Made by a program: the position numbers and the translations under genes. DNA of 40,751 bases, taken from Candidatus Magasanikiibacteriota bacterium. GTDB taxonomy: Bacteria; Patescibacteriota; Patescibacteriia; Magasanikbacterales; UBA922. Every line of letters begins with the position of its first letter. Within the stretch, counting starts at the first letter, position 1. This document shows, one piece after another, positions 23,805 to 30,757 of the stretch. The notes under the pieces are model-generated. The model saw only the letters and a list, made by a program, of their open reading frames with translations. It did not search any database and was not told where the DNA came from. The DNA is taken from contig JABIEQ010000008.1 in the NCBI GenBank assembly GCA_018651085.1, positions 1 to 40,751 on the forward strand, in the 5' to 3' direction.

Positions 23805-24797
23805 TTAGTTAAATATTTTTGACATAGGTAACACTAACACGTCATCGATGTTTTTACAACTAGTATAGTGTTGTACTAATCGATCTACTCCCAGTGCAAT
23901 CCCTGCACAAGCTGGTAATTGCCCAACTGCATCTATAAAATCATTATCTACCTCGTAGGTCTCTTTTTGTTCTTCTTTTCGTTGTTGCTGCTCTTTTTTT
24001 AATCGCTGTTTTTGTTCTTCCTTATCAGTCAATTCACTAAAGGCATTCGCAATCTCCACTCCATCAATATATAATTCAAATCGTTCTGCATATAATGGAT
24101 CCTCTTTTGATATCCTTGCAAGTGATGCCATCTGTTTTGGGTAATGATGGATAATAAGAAAGGGTGTCTCTCTTATCTTTGGCTCTATTTCATTTAAAAA
24201 AATTCTATAAAACATCGCCTCGTATGTTTCTTTTTCATCTACAGTATACCCTTTTTGCTTACACAGTGCGAAGATTGCTTCTGTCGTTTGATACATATCA
24301 AGATTCACTCCTATGTACTGTTTCCAAAGATCCCTCATGTGCAATCTCTTCCAAGATACCTCTTTTATTTTTTTATGTACTTTTTTTTCTATATGTATAT
24401 ACATTTTTTCACAATCATCCATTAGAGCATGAAAGTCCACCTCTTTTCTATACCACTCAAGCATGGTGAATTCTGGATTATGATCACCACCAAAACTTTC
24501 GTTATTTCTAAAACATTTTCCAAGAGAAAATACATTAGTGTACCCTGCAGCAAGAACCTTTTTTAAGGCATATTCTGGTGATGTGTGTAAATACCCTTGA
24601 TACTCTTTATTTCGTTCATCTTTAACAATGACTTCCATTGGAGAAAGATTTGGTTCTTGGCCAGGATGACGGACAATAAGCGGTACCTCCACTTCAAGAA
24701 ATCCCTTTTCCCAAAAGAATTCACGAATTGCTCGCACGATATCGGCTCGTAAGGATAAAATGTTCTTTTGTTTTTGTATATGAAATATTTGAGACAT
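23805..24797 (-). CDS. epmA: EF-P lysine ligase (EpmA/GenX-like, class II LysRS core)
   Basis: 330 residues, about the length of EpmA and lacking the N-terminal anticodon-binding domain of LysRS. Seen: motif 1 region GFLEVEVPLIVRHPGQEPNL, motif 2 LGKCFRNNESFGGDHNPEFTMLEWY and motif 3 ACAGIALGVDRLVQHY. In known systems EpmA attaches beta-lysine to EF-P, with EpmB making the beta-lysine. No epmB is in the window. It precedes efp on the same strand, with no SD at ATG 24797. Confidence 0.85.
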   Translation of the reverse strand: MSQIFHIQKQKNILSLRADIVRAIREFFWEKGFLEVEVPLIVRHPGQEPNLSPMEVIVKDERNKEYQGYLHTSPEYALKKVLAAGYTNVFSLGKCFRNNESFGGDHNPEFTMLEWYRKEVDFHALMDDCEKMYIHIEKKVHKKIKEVSWKRLHMRDLWKQYIGVNLDMYQTTEAIFALCKQKGYTVDEKETYEAMFYRIFLNEIEPKIRETPFLIIHHYPKQMASLARISKEDPLYAERFELYIDGVEIANAFSELTDKEEQKQRLKKEQQQRKEEQKETYEVDNDFIDAVGQLPACAGIALGVDRLVQHYTSCKNIDDVLVLPMSKIFN

Positions 24798-24879
24798 ATG
24801 GAGTTGTTACCCTAGCAAAATTGTGCTATTATGGCAACACGCTTTTGACCTAGAAAAAGGCTTTATACAGGTCCTTTGG

Positions 24880-24908
24880 TTGACAAAAGCCTGTATTTTC
24901 TTTACACT
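24880..24908 (+). promoter_or_regulatory. Promoter of the Gly-fMet-Gly tRNA operon
   Basis: TTGACA (24880-24885), 17 bases, TACACT (24903-24908), 15 bases before the first tRNA. Confidence 0.8.
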
Positions 24909-24922
24909 ACTGGAGATTCAAT

Positions 24923-24994
24923 GCGGATGTCGTATAATGGTTATTATCTCGGCCTTCCAAGCCGATGATGCCGGTTCGATTCCGGTCATCCGCT
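24923..24994 (+). tRNA. tRNA-Gly (anticodon TCC)
   Basis: Acceptor GCGGATG/CATCCGC, anticodon stem TCGGC/GCCGA with loop CTTCCAA, T-loop TTCGATT. Discriminator U; CCA not encoded. Confidence 0.95.
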
Positions 24995-25029
24995 CTAGAG
25001 GAACATGTTCTCATTATATTAGTAGATAT

Positions 25030-25103
25030 TGCGGGGTGGAGCAGTCAGGCAGCTCGTTGGGCTCATAACCCAAAGGTCGTGGGTTCGAATCCCGCCCCCG
25101 CTA
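25030..25103 (+). tRNA. Initiator tRNA-fMet (anticodon CAT)
   Basis: Loop CTCATAA on a stem with three consecutive G-C pairs (TTGGG/CCCAA), the initiator hallmark. Position 1 is T opposite T72, leaving the end unpaired as in initiators (C1-A72 in E. coli). T-loop TTCGAAT. CCA not encoded. Confidence 0.93.
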
Positions 25104-25119
25104 CAGTAGTTCTTTATAA

Positions 25120-25192
25120 GCGGTAGTAGCTCAGTTGGTAGAGCGCGTCCTTGCCAAGGATGAGGTCGCCAGTTCAAATCTGGTCTACCGCT
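25120..25192 (+). tRNA. tRNA-Gly (anticodon GCC)
   Basis: Acceptor GCGGTAG/CTACCGC, anticodon loop TTGCCAA on CGTCC/GGATG, T-loop TTCAAAT. CCA not encoded. Confidence 0.95.
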
Positions 25193-25278
25193 CTGGAATA
25201 TGATATACTTTGTGTATCACTTTCCATTAAGTGGTCTATTGGGTGTACACACCCATTTATGACTCTCTGTATGGCTAC

Positions 25279-25313
25279 ACAAAAACCACCTTCTTAACCA
25301 GGGTGGTTTTTGT
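25279..25313 (+). terminator. Terminator of the tRNA operon
   Basis: ACAAAAACCACC pairs with GGTGGTTTTTGT. The ~85 bases before it contain only a small GATATAC/GTATATC-like hairpin and no gene. Confidence 0.85.
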
Positions 25314-25343
25314 ATACCTTGAAATGTGGATAATTTGTACACA

Positions 25344-25377
25344 AAAAGCAGCTAGATAAACTAGCTGCTTTTATTTT
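25344..25377 (-). terminator. Terminator of the esterase gene
   Basis: AAAAGCAGCTAG and CTAGCTGCTTTT around a 5-base loop, with T's on both strands. Confidence 0.9.
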
Positions 25378-25396
25378 TACACTATTTGTTTTTTTC

Positions 25397-27265
25397 TTAC
25401 TCGGTAACTTGATACGTTTTCTCCACACCGACTACTTCGCCGGATAATGGATTTATTGTTATAACTTTTGATATACCAAGATATTCATGTACTGTTAATA
25501 TTCTTATTTGATCAAACATATCTGTTTCTATCTCCACTCCTTGAAATCTGTTTGGTACATCCACACCAAAGTCACTCATAATTTCTCCGCTTGTTGGATG
25601 TACTCTCCAGATACGCGCATCTCCTGATTCATGTACCCAGAATATTCTATTAAGTACATCACCATTGTTCCATCCGATTTCTAAATCCTTTGCAACAAAT
25701 CCTTCTGGAGAATTATATGTGTATTGGTTTGCAATGGCATTTCCTACCACGTGCCATACCTCTATATCTCCATTTTCTAACTGCCAGAGAACACGCCACG
25801 TATTTTTTTCGTCAGAAACAAAACTTATTACTTCTGCATTTTCACTTGGTGGAGATAATGTATTTACCTTTCTTACGCGACCACTTTTTCTTAATTGTTG
25901 AATTTCGAGTGTTCCATCATTATGCTGCCAAGCAACAACTGGTCGTCCTCTAAAATCAAGAGCAAGATCTTTTGCTACCCGATCAGGAGTTGTTTGTAAT
26001 CGTACAAATCGTTGTTTGTTACCGTCTGATCGTTGGCGCCATAACCCAGTACTTCCGTCTTCATGTTTCCACATTGTCCACCAAAAATAGTCTGGTTCCA
26101 TCCAATCTACTTCAACATCTATTGCAGTAAATCCAGCAAATGGCCCATAACGCATGTCTATGAGTTGTTCAACCTCATCAATATCGTAATCAAATAACAT
26201 TGTCCACAATGATTCTGTAGCATGCTCGAAAAGAATGCTGTTAAATGGACCAAGGACAGTGAAAATTGATGGTGCCCATGTTGGTGGTGTTCTTTCTGGA
26301 AGTGGTCCAGCTTGTTCTACTAAAAATTGCCACTGTGCATCATTTTCTCTTTTATCCCACCCATGACCAAAGGCATCTGGGTTAGTGGTAAATAGCACAG
26401 GAGCCCCTACTCGTTCTAAATCTGCTTGTAATAATACACTTCGATCATAACTCACTACTTGATCGACTCTTGAATGTAAAATGGCCGCCGGAATATCTCT
26501 ATCCACTAATACAGGGATTGGATACATAAGTTCTTCTTGTGGAATACCCATGATTGATTCAAATAATGCACTTGGAAATGTTTTTACAAGGTCTATAAGA
26601 TCCCGTAACTCTGTACTTATTGATCCTAAAACTTGCTGGTCGTTTAAGATGTCAACTAATCCTCCTGATTGAGACCAAAATCCAGTAATATCTTCTGAAC
26701 ACATTGCCACATAATAGGCAAAGACAGCCCCTTGAGAGTGCCCTGCAGCAAAAATATGTGAATTTACGATGTTATGCTCTTGTTTTAGTGTATTTACTAT
26801 TCCTTCAACCAAATTAATGTCCCCTGATGTACACCTATTTATTAACGGTTGTTGCATTTCGGCAATCTCCCATCTTTTTCCAGTGAGATCATAATTTTGA
26901 AATACGGTTTGTTGTCCAACAAAAGGGATATCTACCACAAAATCATGTGAGGGTGGGGTGAGAGAGTCTGGCGCTATTACAATAAATCCTTCTTGATCTG
27001 CTAATTGTTGTAGATCGTAATTATTCATTGCACCTCGTGCATTTCCACGATGACCATGAAAAATGAATAGTACTGGGTATGCTTGATTTTCATCATACCC
27101 ATCTGGTTGATACTCAATAAAATCTCGGTTTACCCCATCAACGACAATGCTTCGTTCTGTCTCTATACCTGCAGCACCAACGGGTATTGTATATAAAATT
27201 AGTACTGCGATGACACTCAATACTATCCACCTCCAAGAGGTTATTACACTGTTTATCCTTTCCAT
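25397..27265 (-). CDS. Secreted esterase (PHB-depolymerase/LpqC-like) with C-terminal repeats
   Basis: 622 residues. A signal peptide (WIVLSVIAVLILYTIPVGAAG, cleavage near AAG) targets it outside the cell. Residues ~35-340 form an alpha/beta hydrolase of the feruloyl esterase/PHB depolymerase group: oxyanion loop FIFHGHRGNA, nucleophile elbow AGHSQGA, and a likely catalytic His in DAFGHGW. Residues ~370-620 contain repeated W/D-rich strands (FWWTMWKHEDGSTGLWRQR; WRVLWQLENGDIEVW; NRIFWVHESGDARIW) suggestive of a beta-propeller-like module. It likely cleaves ester bonds in external polymers; substrate unknown. Own terminator; no SD. Confidence 0.8.
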   Translation of the reverse strand: MERINSVITSWRWIVLSVIAVLILYTIPVGAAGIETERSIVVDGVNRDFIEYQPDGYDENQAYPVLFIFHGHRGNARGAMNNYDLQQLADQEGFIVIAPDSLTPPSHDFVVDIPFVGQQTVFQNYDLTGKRWEIAEMQQPLINRCTSGDINLVEGIVNTLKQEHNIVNSHIFAAGHSQGAVFAYYVAMCSEDITGFWSQSGGLVDILNDQQVLGSISTELRDLIDLVKTFPSALFESIMGIPQEELMYPIPVLVDRDIPAAILHSRVDQVVSYDRSVLLQADLERVGAPVLFTTNPDAFGHGWDKRENDAQWQFLVEQAGPLPERTPPTWAPSIFTVLGPFNSILFEHATESLWTMLFDYDIDEVEQLIDMRYGPFAGFTAIDVEVDWMEPDYFWWTMWKHEDGSTGLWRQRSDGNKQRFVRLQTTPDRVAKDLALDFRGRPVVAWQHNDGTLEIQQLRKSGRVRKVNTLSPPSENAEVISFVSDEKNTWRVLWQLENGDIEVWHVVGNAIANQYTYNSPEGFVAKDLEIGWNNGDVLNRIFWVHESGDARIWRVHPTSGEIMSDFGVDVPNRFQGVEIETDMFDQIRILTVHEYLGISKVITINPLSGEVVGVEKTYQVTE

Positions 27266-27341
27266 AGGGTTGTATCTATTATTTTTTTACGTTGTCAGTA
27301 TATCACATCTGTTTTTTGTTAAAAATATTGGGTACATAAAA

Positions 27342-27370
27342 AAATACGACTCCGGTATTACCGAAGTCGT
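27342..27370 (-). terminator. Terminator downstream of the hammerhead
   Basis: On the minus strand ACGACT-x-CGGTA and TACCG-x-AGTCGT pair, followed by A then seven T's. It would end the islet gene 9 transcript after the ribozyme. Confidence 0.75.
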
Positions 27371-27386
27371 TGTGTTTGTTATGCGT

Positions 27387-27450
27387 GACGTTTCGTCCTA
27401 TCAGAATCAATCGTAAGGACTCATCAGTCCCGATTTAATCGGGAGACGTC
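27387..27450 (-). ncRNA. Hammerhead ribozyme (type III) in the 3' UTR of islet gene 9
   Basis: Minus-strand reading: stem III GACGU (27450-27446) with ACGUC (27391-27387); cleavage triplet GUC ending at C27445; stem I UCCCGAU (27444-27438) with AUCGGGA (27434-27428), triloop UAA; core CUGAUGA (27427-27421); stem II GUCCU (27420-27416) with AGGAC (27399-27395), 16-base loop; GAA (27394-27392). All invariant core bases are present and all 17 stem pairs are canonical. Cleavage is predicted between C27445 and U27444. It lies between a hairpin array and a terminator. Confidence 0.93.
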
Positions 27451-27590
27451 GGCGGAACACTGGGGAAGTGTTCCGCGAACTCCTTGTCCTGCTTGGGAAG
27501 CAGGGTTCTCTGCCTTCTCGAGCGTTGCGCTCGAACGGGATGCAGAGAAGACCGGTCAGAAGTAGCGCCCCCACCTTATCAGGAGGTGGG
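27451..27590 (-). other. Hairpin array between islet gene 9 stop and the hammerhead
   Basis: Four to five strong GC stems in ~140 bases: CCCACCT/AGGTGGG overlapping the stop; TTCTCTGC/GCAGAGAA enclosing TCGAGCG-TTG-CGCTCGA; CCTGCTT-GGG-AAGCAGG (27488-27504); and the perfect 10-bp GCGGAACACT/AGTGTTCCGC (27452-27476). Too dense for chance in a 3' UTR; likely a structured RNA domain. Confidence 0.7.
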
Positions 27591-28778
27591 ATCTTCCAGC
27601 ACCAACGGCGCATCAGTGGGCTTCAGGTTCCGTCGGTACCAATCCGCAATGGCGTAGACTACGGGGCAACTGTCCGGCAGCCCCCAAACATTCATACCCG
27701 AGCTGGATGCACGTTGCCGCTCACGCTCACGGACAAGAGCCAACCGCAAGGTGGCAACATCCGCATAGTACGTGGGGAAGGAATGCATGCTCCAGTTGTG
27801 ACTGGTATCCTCACCATACTGAACCTGAACCCTCAGTAGTGAATCTATCGGCCCCGTCGCAGCCAAATAGCCATTAGGGGCTTCACCACCAGGCAGGAAA
27901 ACCTCGTGAGCAAGCTCGGGGATGTTCTCCAGGGACACTCGATGAAGCTCTGCGTGATGCTCATCGAGCCATTCGATGGCACAAGTCGGAGTGCAGAAAA
28001 TCCGCTCCCGCTTACCATGTCCGTCAAGAGTCCTGTGCAAGTGGTCCGTCGGGATATCGTCGTCTTCGAAGTACCAGTGGGCATCGAAGGCCAAAGGTTG
28101 CCCGGATGGCGCGTTCCCAAGCTCGTACCACTCCATCGCACGATGCAGCAAGCCACATTGCTCGCAACGCTCGTGACCATTGGGCTTAACCCAGTACCCC
28201 TTCGCATCGAAGTTGATGGGGTACCACGGAAACCCTGGGGGGGTCTGCCGTACGAGGTGCACCAGAAAGCAGTTATTACTGCAGGCGATGCCACCGAACG
28301 GAAGGTCGACATCAGAGATATCGCACTCAACGCAGGCTTCCGGTCCCTCGGGGGTATAACCCCAAAACACCGGGTCACGCTGATCAACATTGGAGGCCTT
28401 GATGCAGGCGACCGAGCAGAAGTGCATGACCGGCTTACGGTCCTCTCCCAAGATTGGAAGAAACTCTCGGTCGACCAGCGGATTCATCGTGACACCACAG
28501 TGGACACAGGTGTTGCACCCAATGGACTCTCCATTGGTGGCGAAGAGCATGCCCCAAGGAGCCGTACCCGGCACCTTGGTCATGTAATGCTCAAGGGGCC
28601 ACCGAGCCAATTCATCGCGGAGCCCGGTGTTATCCCGGATCCACAAGAGCTCGGCTACCGTGAAGGTGGTCAGTAAGTCAACCAGATTAGCCCAACTGAG
28701 GGGCCACGCCCCCGTCGCGGGGTCACAATTCTTCCAGTACTCGATAAGGGCGACGATGGGGGCGGTGTTGATGATCAT
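27579..28778 (-). CDS. GC-rich islet gene 9: Cys-pair (zinc-finger-like) ORFan, 399 residues
   Basis: Not recognised as a family. Repeated Cys clusters suggest structural zinc sites: CNTCVHCG ... FCSVACIKA (~110-155), ACVECDISD ... CSNNCF (~172-192), RCEQCG (~220) and IFCTPTCAIEWL (~270). The [FI]C-x3-C halves resemble TRASH/MYM-type fingers. The rest is aromatic-rich and soluble. ATG 28778 has AAGGAGAG 7 bases upstream; it ends in TGA within a hairpin. It is the largest of the GC-rich islet genes, with a 130-base structured leader and a ribozyme-bearing 3' UTR. Possible roles in nucleic-acid binding are inference. Confidence 0.7.
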   Translation of the reverse strand: MIINTAPIVALIEYWKNCDPATGAWPLSWANLVDLLTTFTVAELLWIRDNTGLRDELARWPLEHYMTKVPGTAPWGMLFATNGESIGCNTCVHCGVTMNPLVDREFLPILGEDRKPVMHFCSVACIKASNVDQRDPVFWGYTPEGPEACVECDISDVDLPFGGIACSNNCFLVHLVRQTPPGFPWYPINFDAKGYWVKPNGHERCEQCGLLHRAMEWYELGNAPSGQPLAFDAHWYFEDDDIPTDHLHRTLDGHGKRERIFCTPTCAIEWLDEHHAELHRVSLENIPELAHEVFLPGGEAPNGYLAATGPIDSLLRVQVQYGEDTSHNWSMHSFPTYYADVATLRLALVRERERQRASSSGMNVWGLPDSCPVVYAIADWYRRNLKPTDAPLVLEDPTS

Positions 28779-28945
28779 TATATCTCTCCTTGGCGCCTAA
28801 GATAGGGGCCTGTTGTAGTTTTCATGGATAACAACTGCGGGGAGAGGGTCTCCCGGCATGCAGTTACCCATGAGAATCAATGAAAAGAGGTTTCCCTTTT
28901 AAAGAACGAACGATGAAATATAACATAAAAACATGGTTTTGTCAA
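28779..28945 (-). promoter_or_regulatory. Promoter and structured leader of islet gene 9
   Basis: TTGACA (28945-28940), 17 bases, TATATT (28922-28917). The ~130-base leader holds a long stem: CATGGGTAAC-TGC near 28875 pairs with GCA-GTTATCCATG near 28830, enclosing GGGAGA-CCC-TCTCCC. Riboswitch-like in layout, but I match it to no known class. Confidence 0.6.
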
Positions 28946-29167
28946 TAAGAGTACACTTACCAGACGGCTAACAGATTGTGTATGAAAAAATGGTCTCTAC
29001 TAATGCAACTGAGAGAGGTTAGAGTCCTTTAATGCGAAGTAAAGGGAATGGCTTAAATAAGCCCTTTTTATTTCAAAAATTTGGTACCAAAATACAACCT
29101 GTAGAACCCAAAAGCAGCGCTAAATTTAGCGCTGCTTTTTGTGTTAAGGACTTTCTGTCCTTTAATG
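28946..29167. other. Gene-free spacer with two terminators
   Basis: No gene seen. GGCTTA-AA-TAAGCC plus CTTTTT (about 29051-29072) is a plus-strand terminator without an obvious upstream gene. AAAAGCAGCGCTAAA/TTTAGCGCTGCTTTT (about 29110-29140) is a perfect 15-bp palindromic terminator that ends the minus-strand tRNA-Phe/Pro transcript. Confidence 0.7.
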
Positions 29168-29241
29168 TCGGAGTGAAAGGACTCGAACCTTCGACCCCTG
29201 CGTCCCAAACGCAGTGCTCTAGCCAACTGAGCTACACTCCG
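29168..29241 (-). tRNA. tRNA-Pro (anticodon TGG)
   Basis: Acceptor CGGAGTG/CACTCCG, anticodon stem CTGCG/CGCAG with loop TTTGGGA, T-loop TTCGAGT. Eight bases downstream of the split tRNA-Phe on the same strand. CCA not encoded. Confidence 0.95.
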
Positions 29242-29248
29242 ATACCTG

Positions 29249-29553
29249 TGCCGGGGGGCAGAATTGAACTGCCGACACGAGGATTTTCCACTTTGGCTTA
29301 GATTTCTCTAAGGATTGGACTATCTCATCACCCTTTAGATTAAAGGGGCTGGGCGCTATTGTGGAATTATTGTTGGGACTCATCCACTAGTCTCTACACC
29401 TTCCTTGACACTTAAACCCATCAAGGCTCGGCTCGGGATTACCATGGTCAAAAGACTTTAGACTTCCCCGAATTCACCCAGTTTTTCTCATTCCGATTTA
29501 CATCGAAAGGGACCGAAAATCAGTCCACTGCTCTACCACTGAGCTACCCCGGC
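29249..29553 (-). tRNA. tRNA-Phe (GAA) split by a group I intron
   Basis: Exon 1 is 29553-29522 (32 bases, ending ...GTGGACU33) and exon 2 is 29288-29249 (40 bases, starting G34AAAAUCC). Joined they give a 72-base tRNA with acceptor GCCGGGG/CCCCGGC, D-arm GCTC/GAGC, anticodon GAA and T-loop TTCAATT. The anticodon stem GTGGA/TCCTC has a U-U mismatch at the second pair. CCA not encoded. The body closely resembles bacterial tRNA-Phe. Confidence 0.9.
29289..29521 (-). other. Group I intron (IC3-like) inside tRNA-Phe
   Basis: 233 bases, no ORF. P1 forms between exon GGACU and intron GGUCC with the required U-G wobble at the 5' splice site. The intron ends in G (29289). P7 strands AGACUA (29403-29398) and UAGUCC (29322-29317) and the P4-P6 signature AAUCCCGAGCC (29440-29430) are present, matching the tRNA-Leu type (IC3) pattern. 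Self-splicing is expected. Confidence 0.9.
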
Positions 29554-29899
29554 TTTTTCAGTTTCAAGTCTAAACTTCTACTTAACTGAAGCTTATCTTA
29601 AACTGTACATTCCACATCATACCTAATTTATTTATGAATGTCAACATATATAGCATAAAGTGGCCAGCAAAAATTTACATACAAAAAATCATTATCACAT
29701 CATCATACAATGTCCATATGATAACTACAAACTACTTTAAGCAAAATTGTAAACTACGCTAAAAACAACTATACTGCAAAAAGAACGGTTAGCTTCTGAT
29801 CGTGTATAAAATATGGAAATTAAGTGGTATAAAGACTTTAAACCTGTTGATACCTTAAAGACGGACACTAGGCACTAACAATTCTATAATTCCACTTAC
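29554..29899. promoter_or_regulatory. Intergenic region: promoter of the tRNA-Phe/Pro operon and of ispA-like gene
   Basis: Minus strand: TTGACA (29644-29639), 17 bases, TATGAT (29621-29616). Plus strand: TATAAA boxes at about 29805 and 29829 could start the prenyl synthase transcript. A 21-codon frame (29813-29878) lies between but its ATG is too close to the -10 to be convincing. Otherwise nothing seen. Confidence 0.7.
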
Positions 29900-30754
29900 A
29901 TGAATATAGAAATGAAAAAATTTATTGATCAGCAAGCACTATATATAACCAAAATAATGTATAAATACCTTGGAGAAGATAATACAGAATATGACTTTTA
30001 CAAAGCTAGTCATTATAGCATTGGTCCAGAAGGACACAGATACCGAAGTATTGTAAGTCTGGAAATTTATAAATTACTTGGTGGTGATCCAGAAAAATAC
30101 GAAAAGACTATAGCTGGCCTAGAATATATTCATCATTCGTCTCTTATCCTTGATGATCTTCCGTGTATGGATGATTCTCAAATGCGAAAAAGTAAACAGA
30201 CTACCCACTTAGCCTTTGGTGAATCAACTGCTGTTTTATCGGCTCTTCACCTCTACGAGCGAGGTCGCATGATGTTGTGTGAAAATGCTAAGGAACACTT
30301 AGCTGATAAAGATTTTATCAAATTCCAACAATTTTTAAGCAAAAATCTTATTAAGCTATTTGCTGGACAAGAACTTGATTTAAAAAAAAATACAAAAAAA
30401 ATACAATTGGAGCAAATGATGGAAAACAAAAACCGAATATTTCACCTGGCGTGTACGATTCCATCCTTTTTATTAGACAAAAAATATTTTCAGAAATTTA
30501 GCTATATCGGTCAACAGCTGTCTATTGGCTACCAATACTTTGATGACTTAAGAGATCTTCAACCTAGCTTCATTACTGGGAAGCCCCCCAAACAAGATCT
30601 GGGAAAGTATACATCTTTGTATCAATACGGAGAAAAAAATCTCTACAAAAAATTAGAAACTACCAAAAAAAATGTTTTGGAAACACTCTTATCCATTCAT
30701 ATGAAAAATGATATAATACCCTTAATTAATCATATTCTCACCCAACCTTCTTAG
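29900..30754 (+). CDS. Polyprenyl (farnesyl/geranylgeranyl) diphosphate synthase
   Basis: 284 residues. Condenses isopentenyl diphosphate with an allylic diphosphate in isoprenoid synthesis. First Asp-rich motif DDLPCMDD (DDx4D, bacterial FPP/GGPP type), second motif FDDLRD, and a lysine in GKYTSLYQYG near the third region. The chain-length-determining residues before the first motif (EYIHHSSLIL) suggest a short-chain product, but I cannot fix C15 or C20. VTT-domain gene follows after 3 bases. Confidence 0.85.
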   Translation: MNIEMKKFIDQQALYITKIMYKYLGEDNTEYDFYKASHYSIGPEGHRYRSIVSLEIYKLLGGDPEKYEKTIAGLEYIHHSSLILDDLPCMDDSQMRKSKQTTHLAFGESTAVLSALHLYERGRMMLCENAKEHLADKDFIKFQQFLSKNLIKLFAGQELDLKKNTKKIQLEQMMENKNRIFHLACTIPSFLLDKKYFQKFSYIGQQLSIGYQYFDDLRDLQPSFITGKPPKQDLGKYTSLYQYGEKNLYKKLETTKKNVLETLLSIHMKNDIIPLINHILTQPS

Positions 30755-30757
30755 TCT

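Noticed and set aside
27906-28676. 256-codon plus-strand frame opposite the Cys-rich gene
   Set aside because: Mirror frame of GC-rich coding DNA; no SD or promoter, and the minus frame has ordered Cys motifs.
29813-29878. 21-codon frame before the prenyl synthase
   Set aside because: Its ATG lies only two bases after a TATAAA box and the peptide resembles nothing; chance is more likely.
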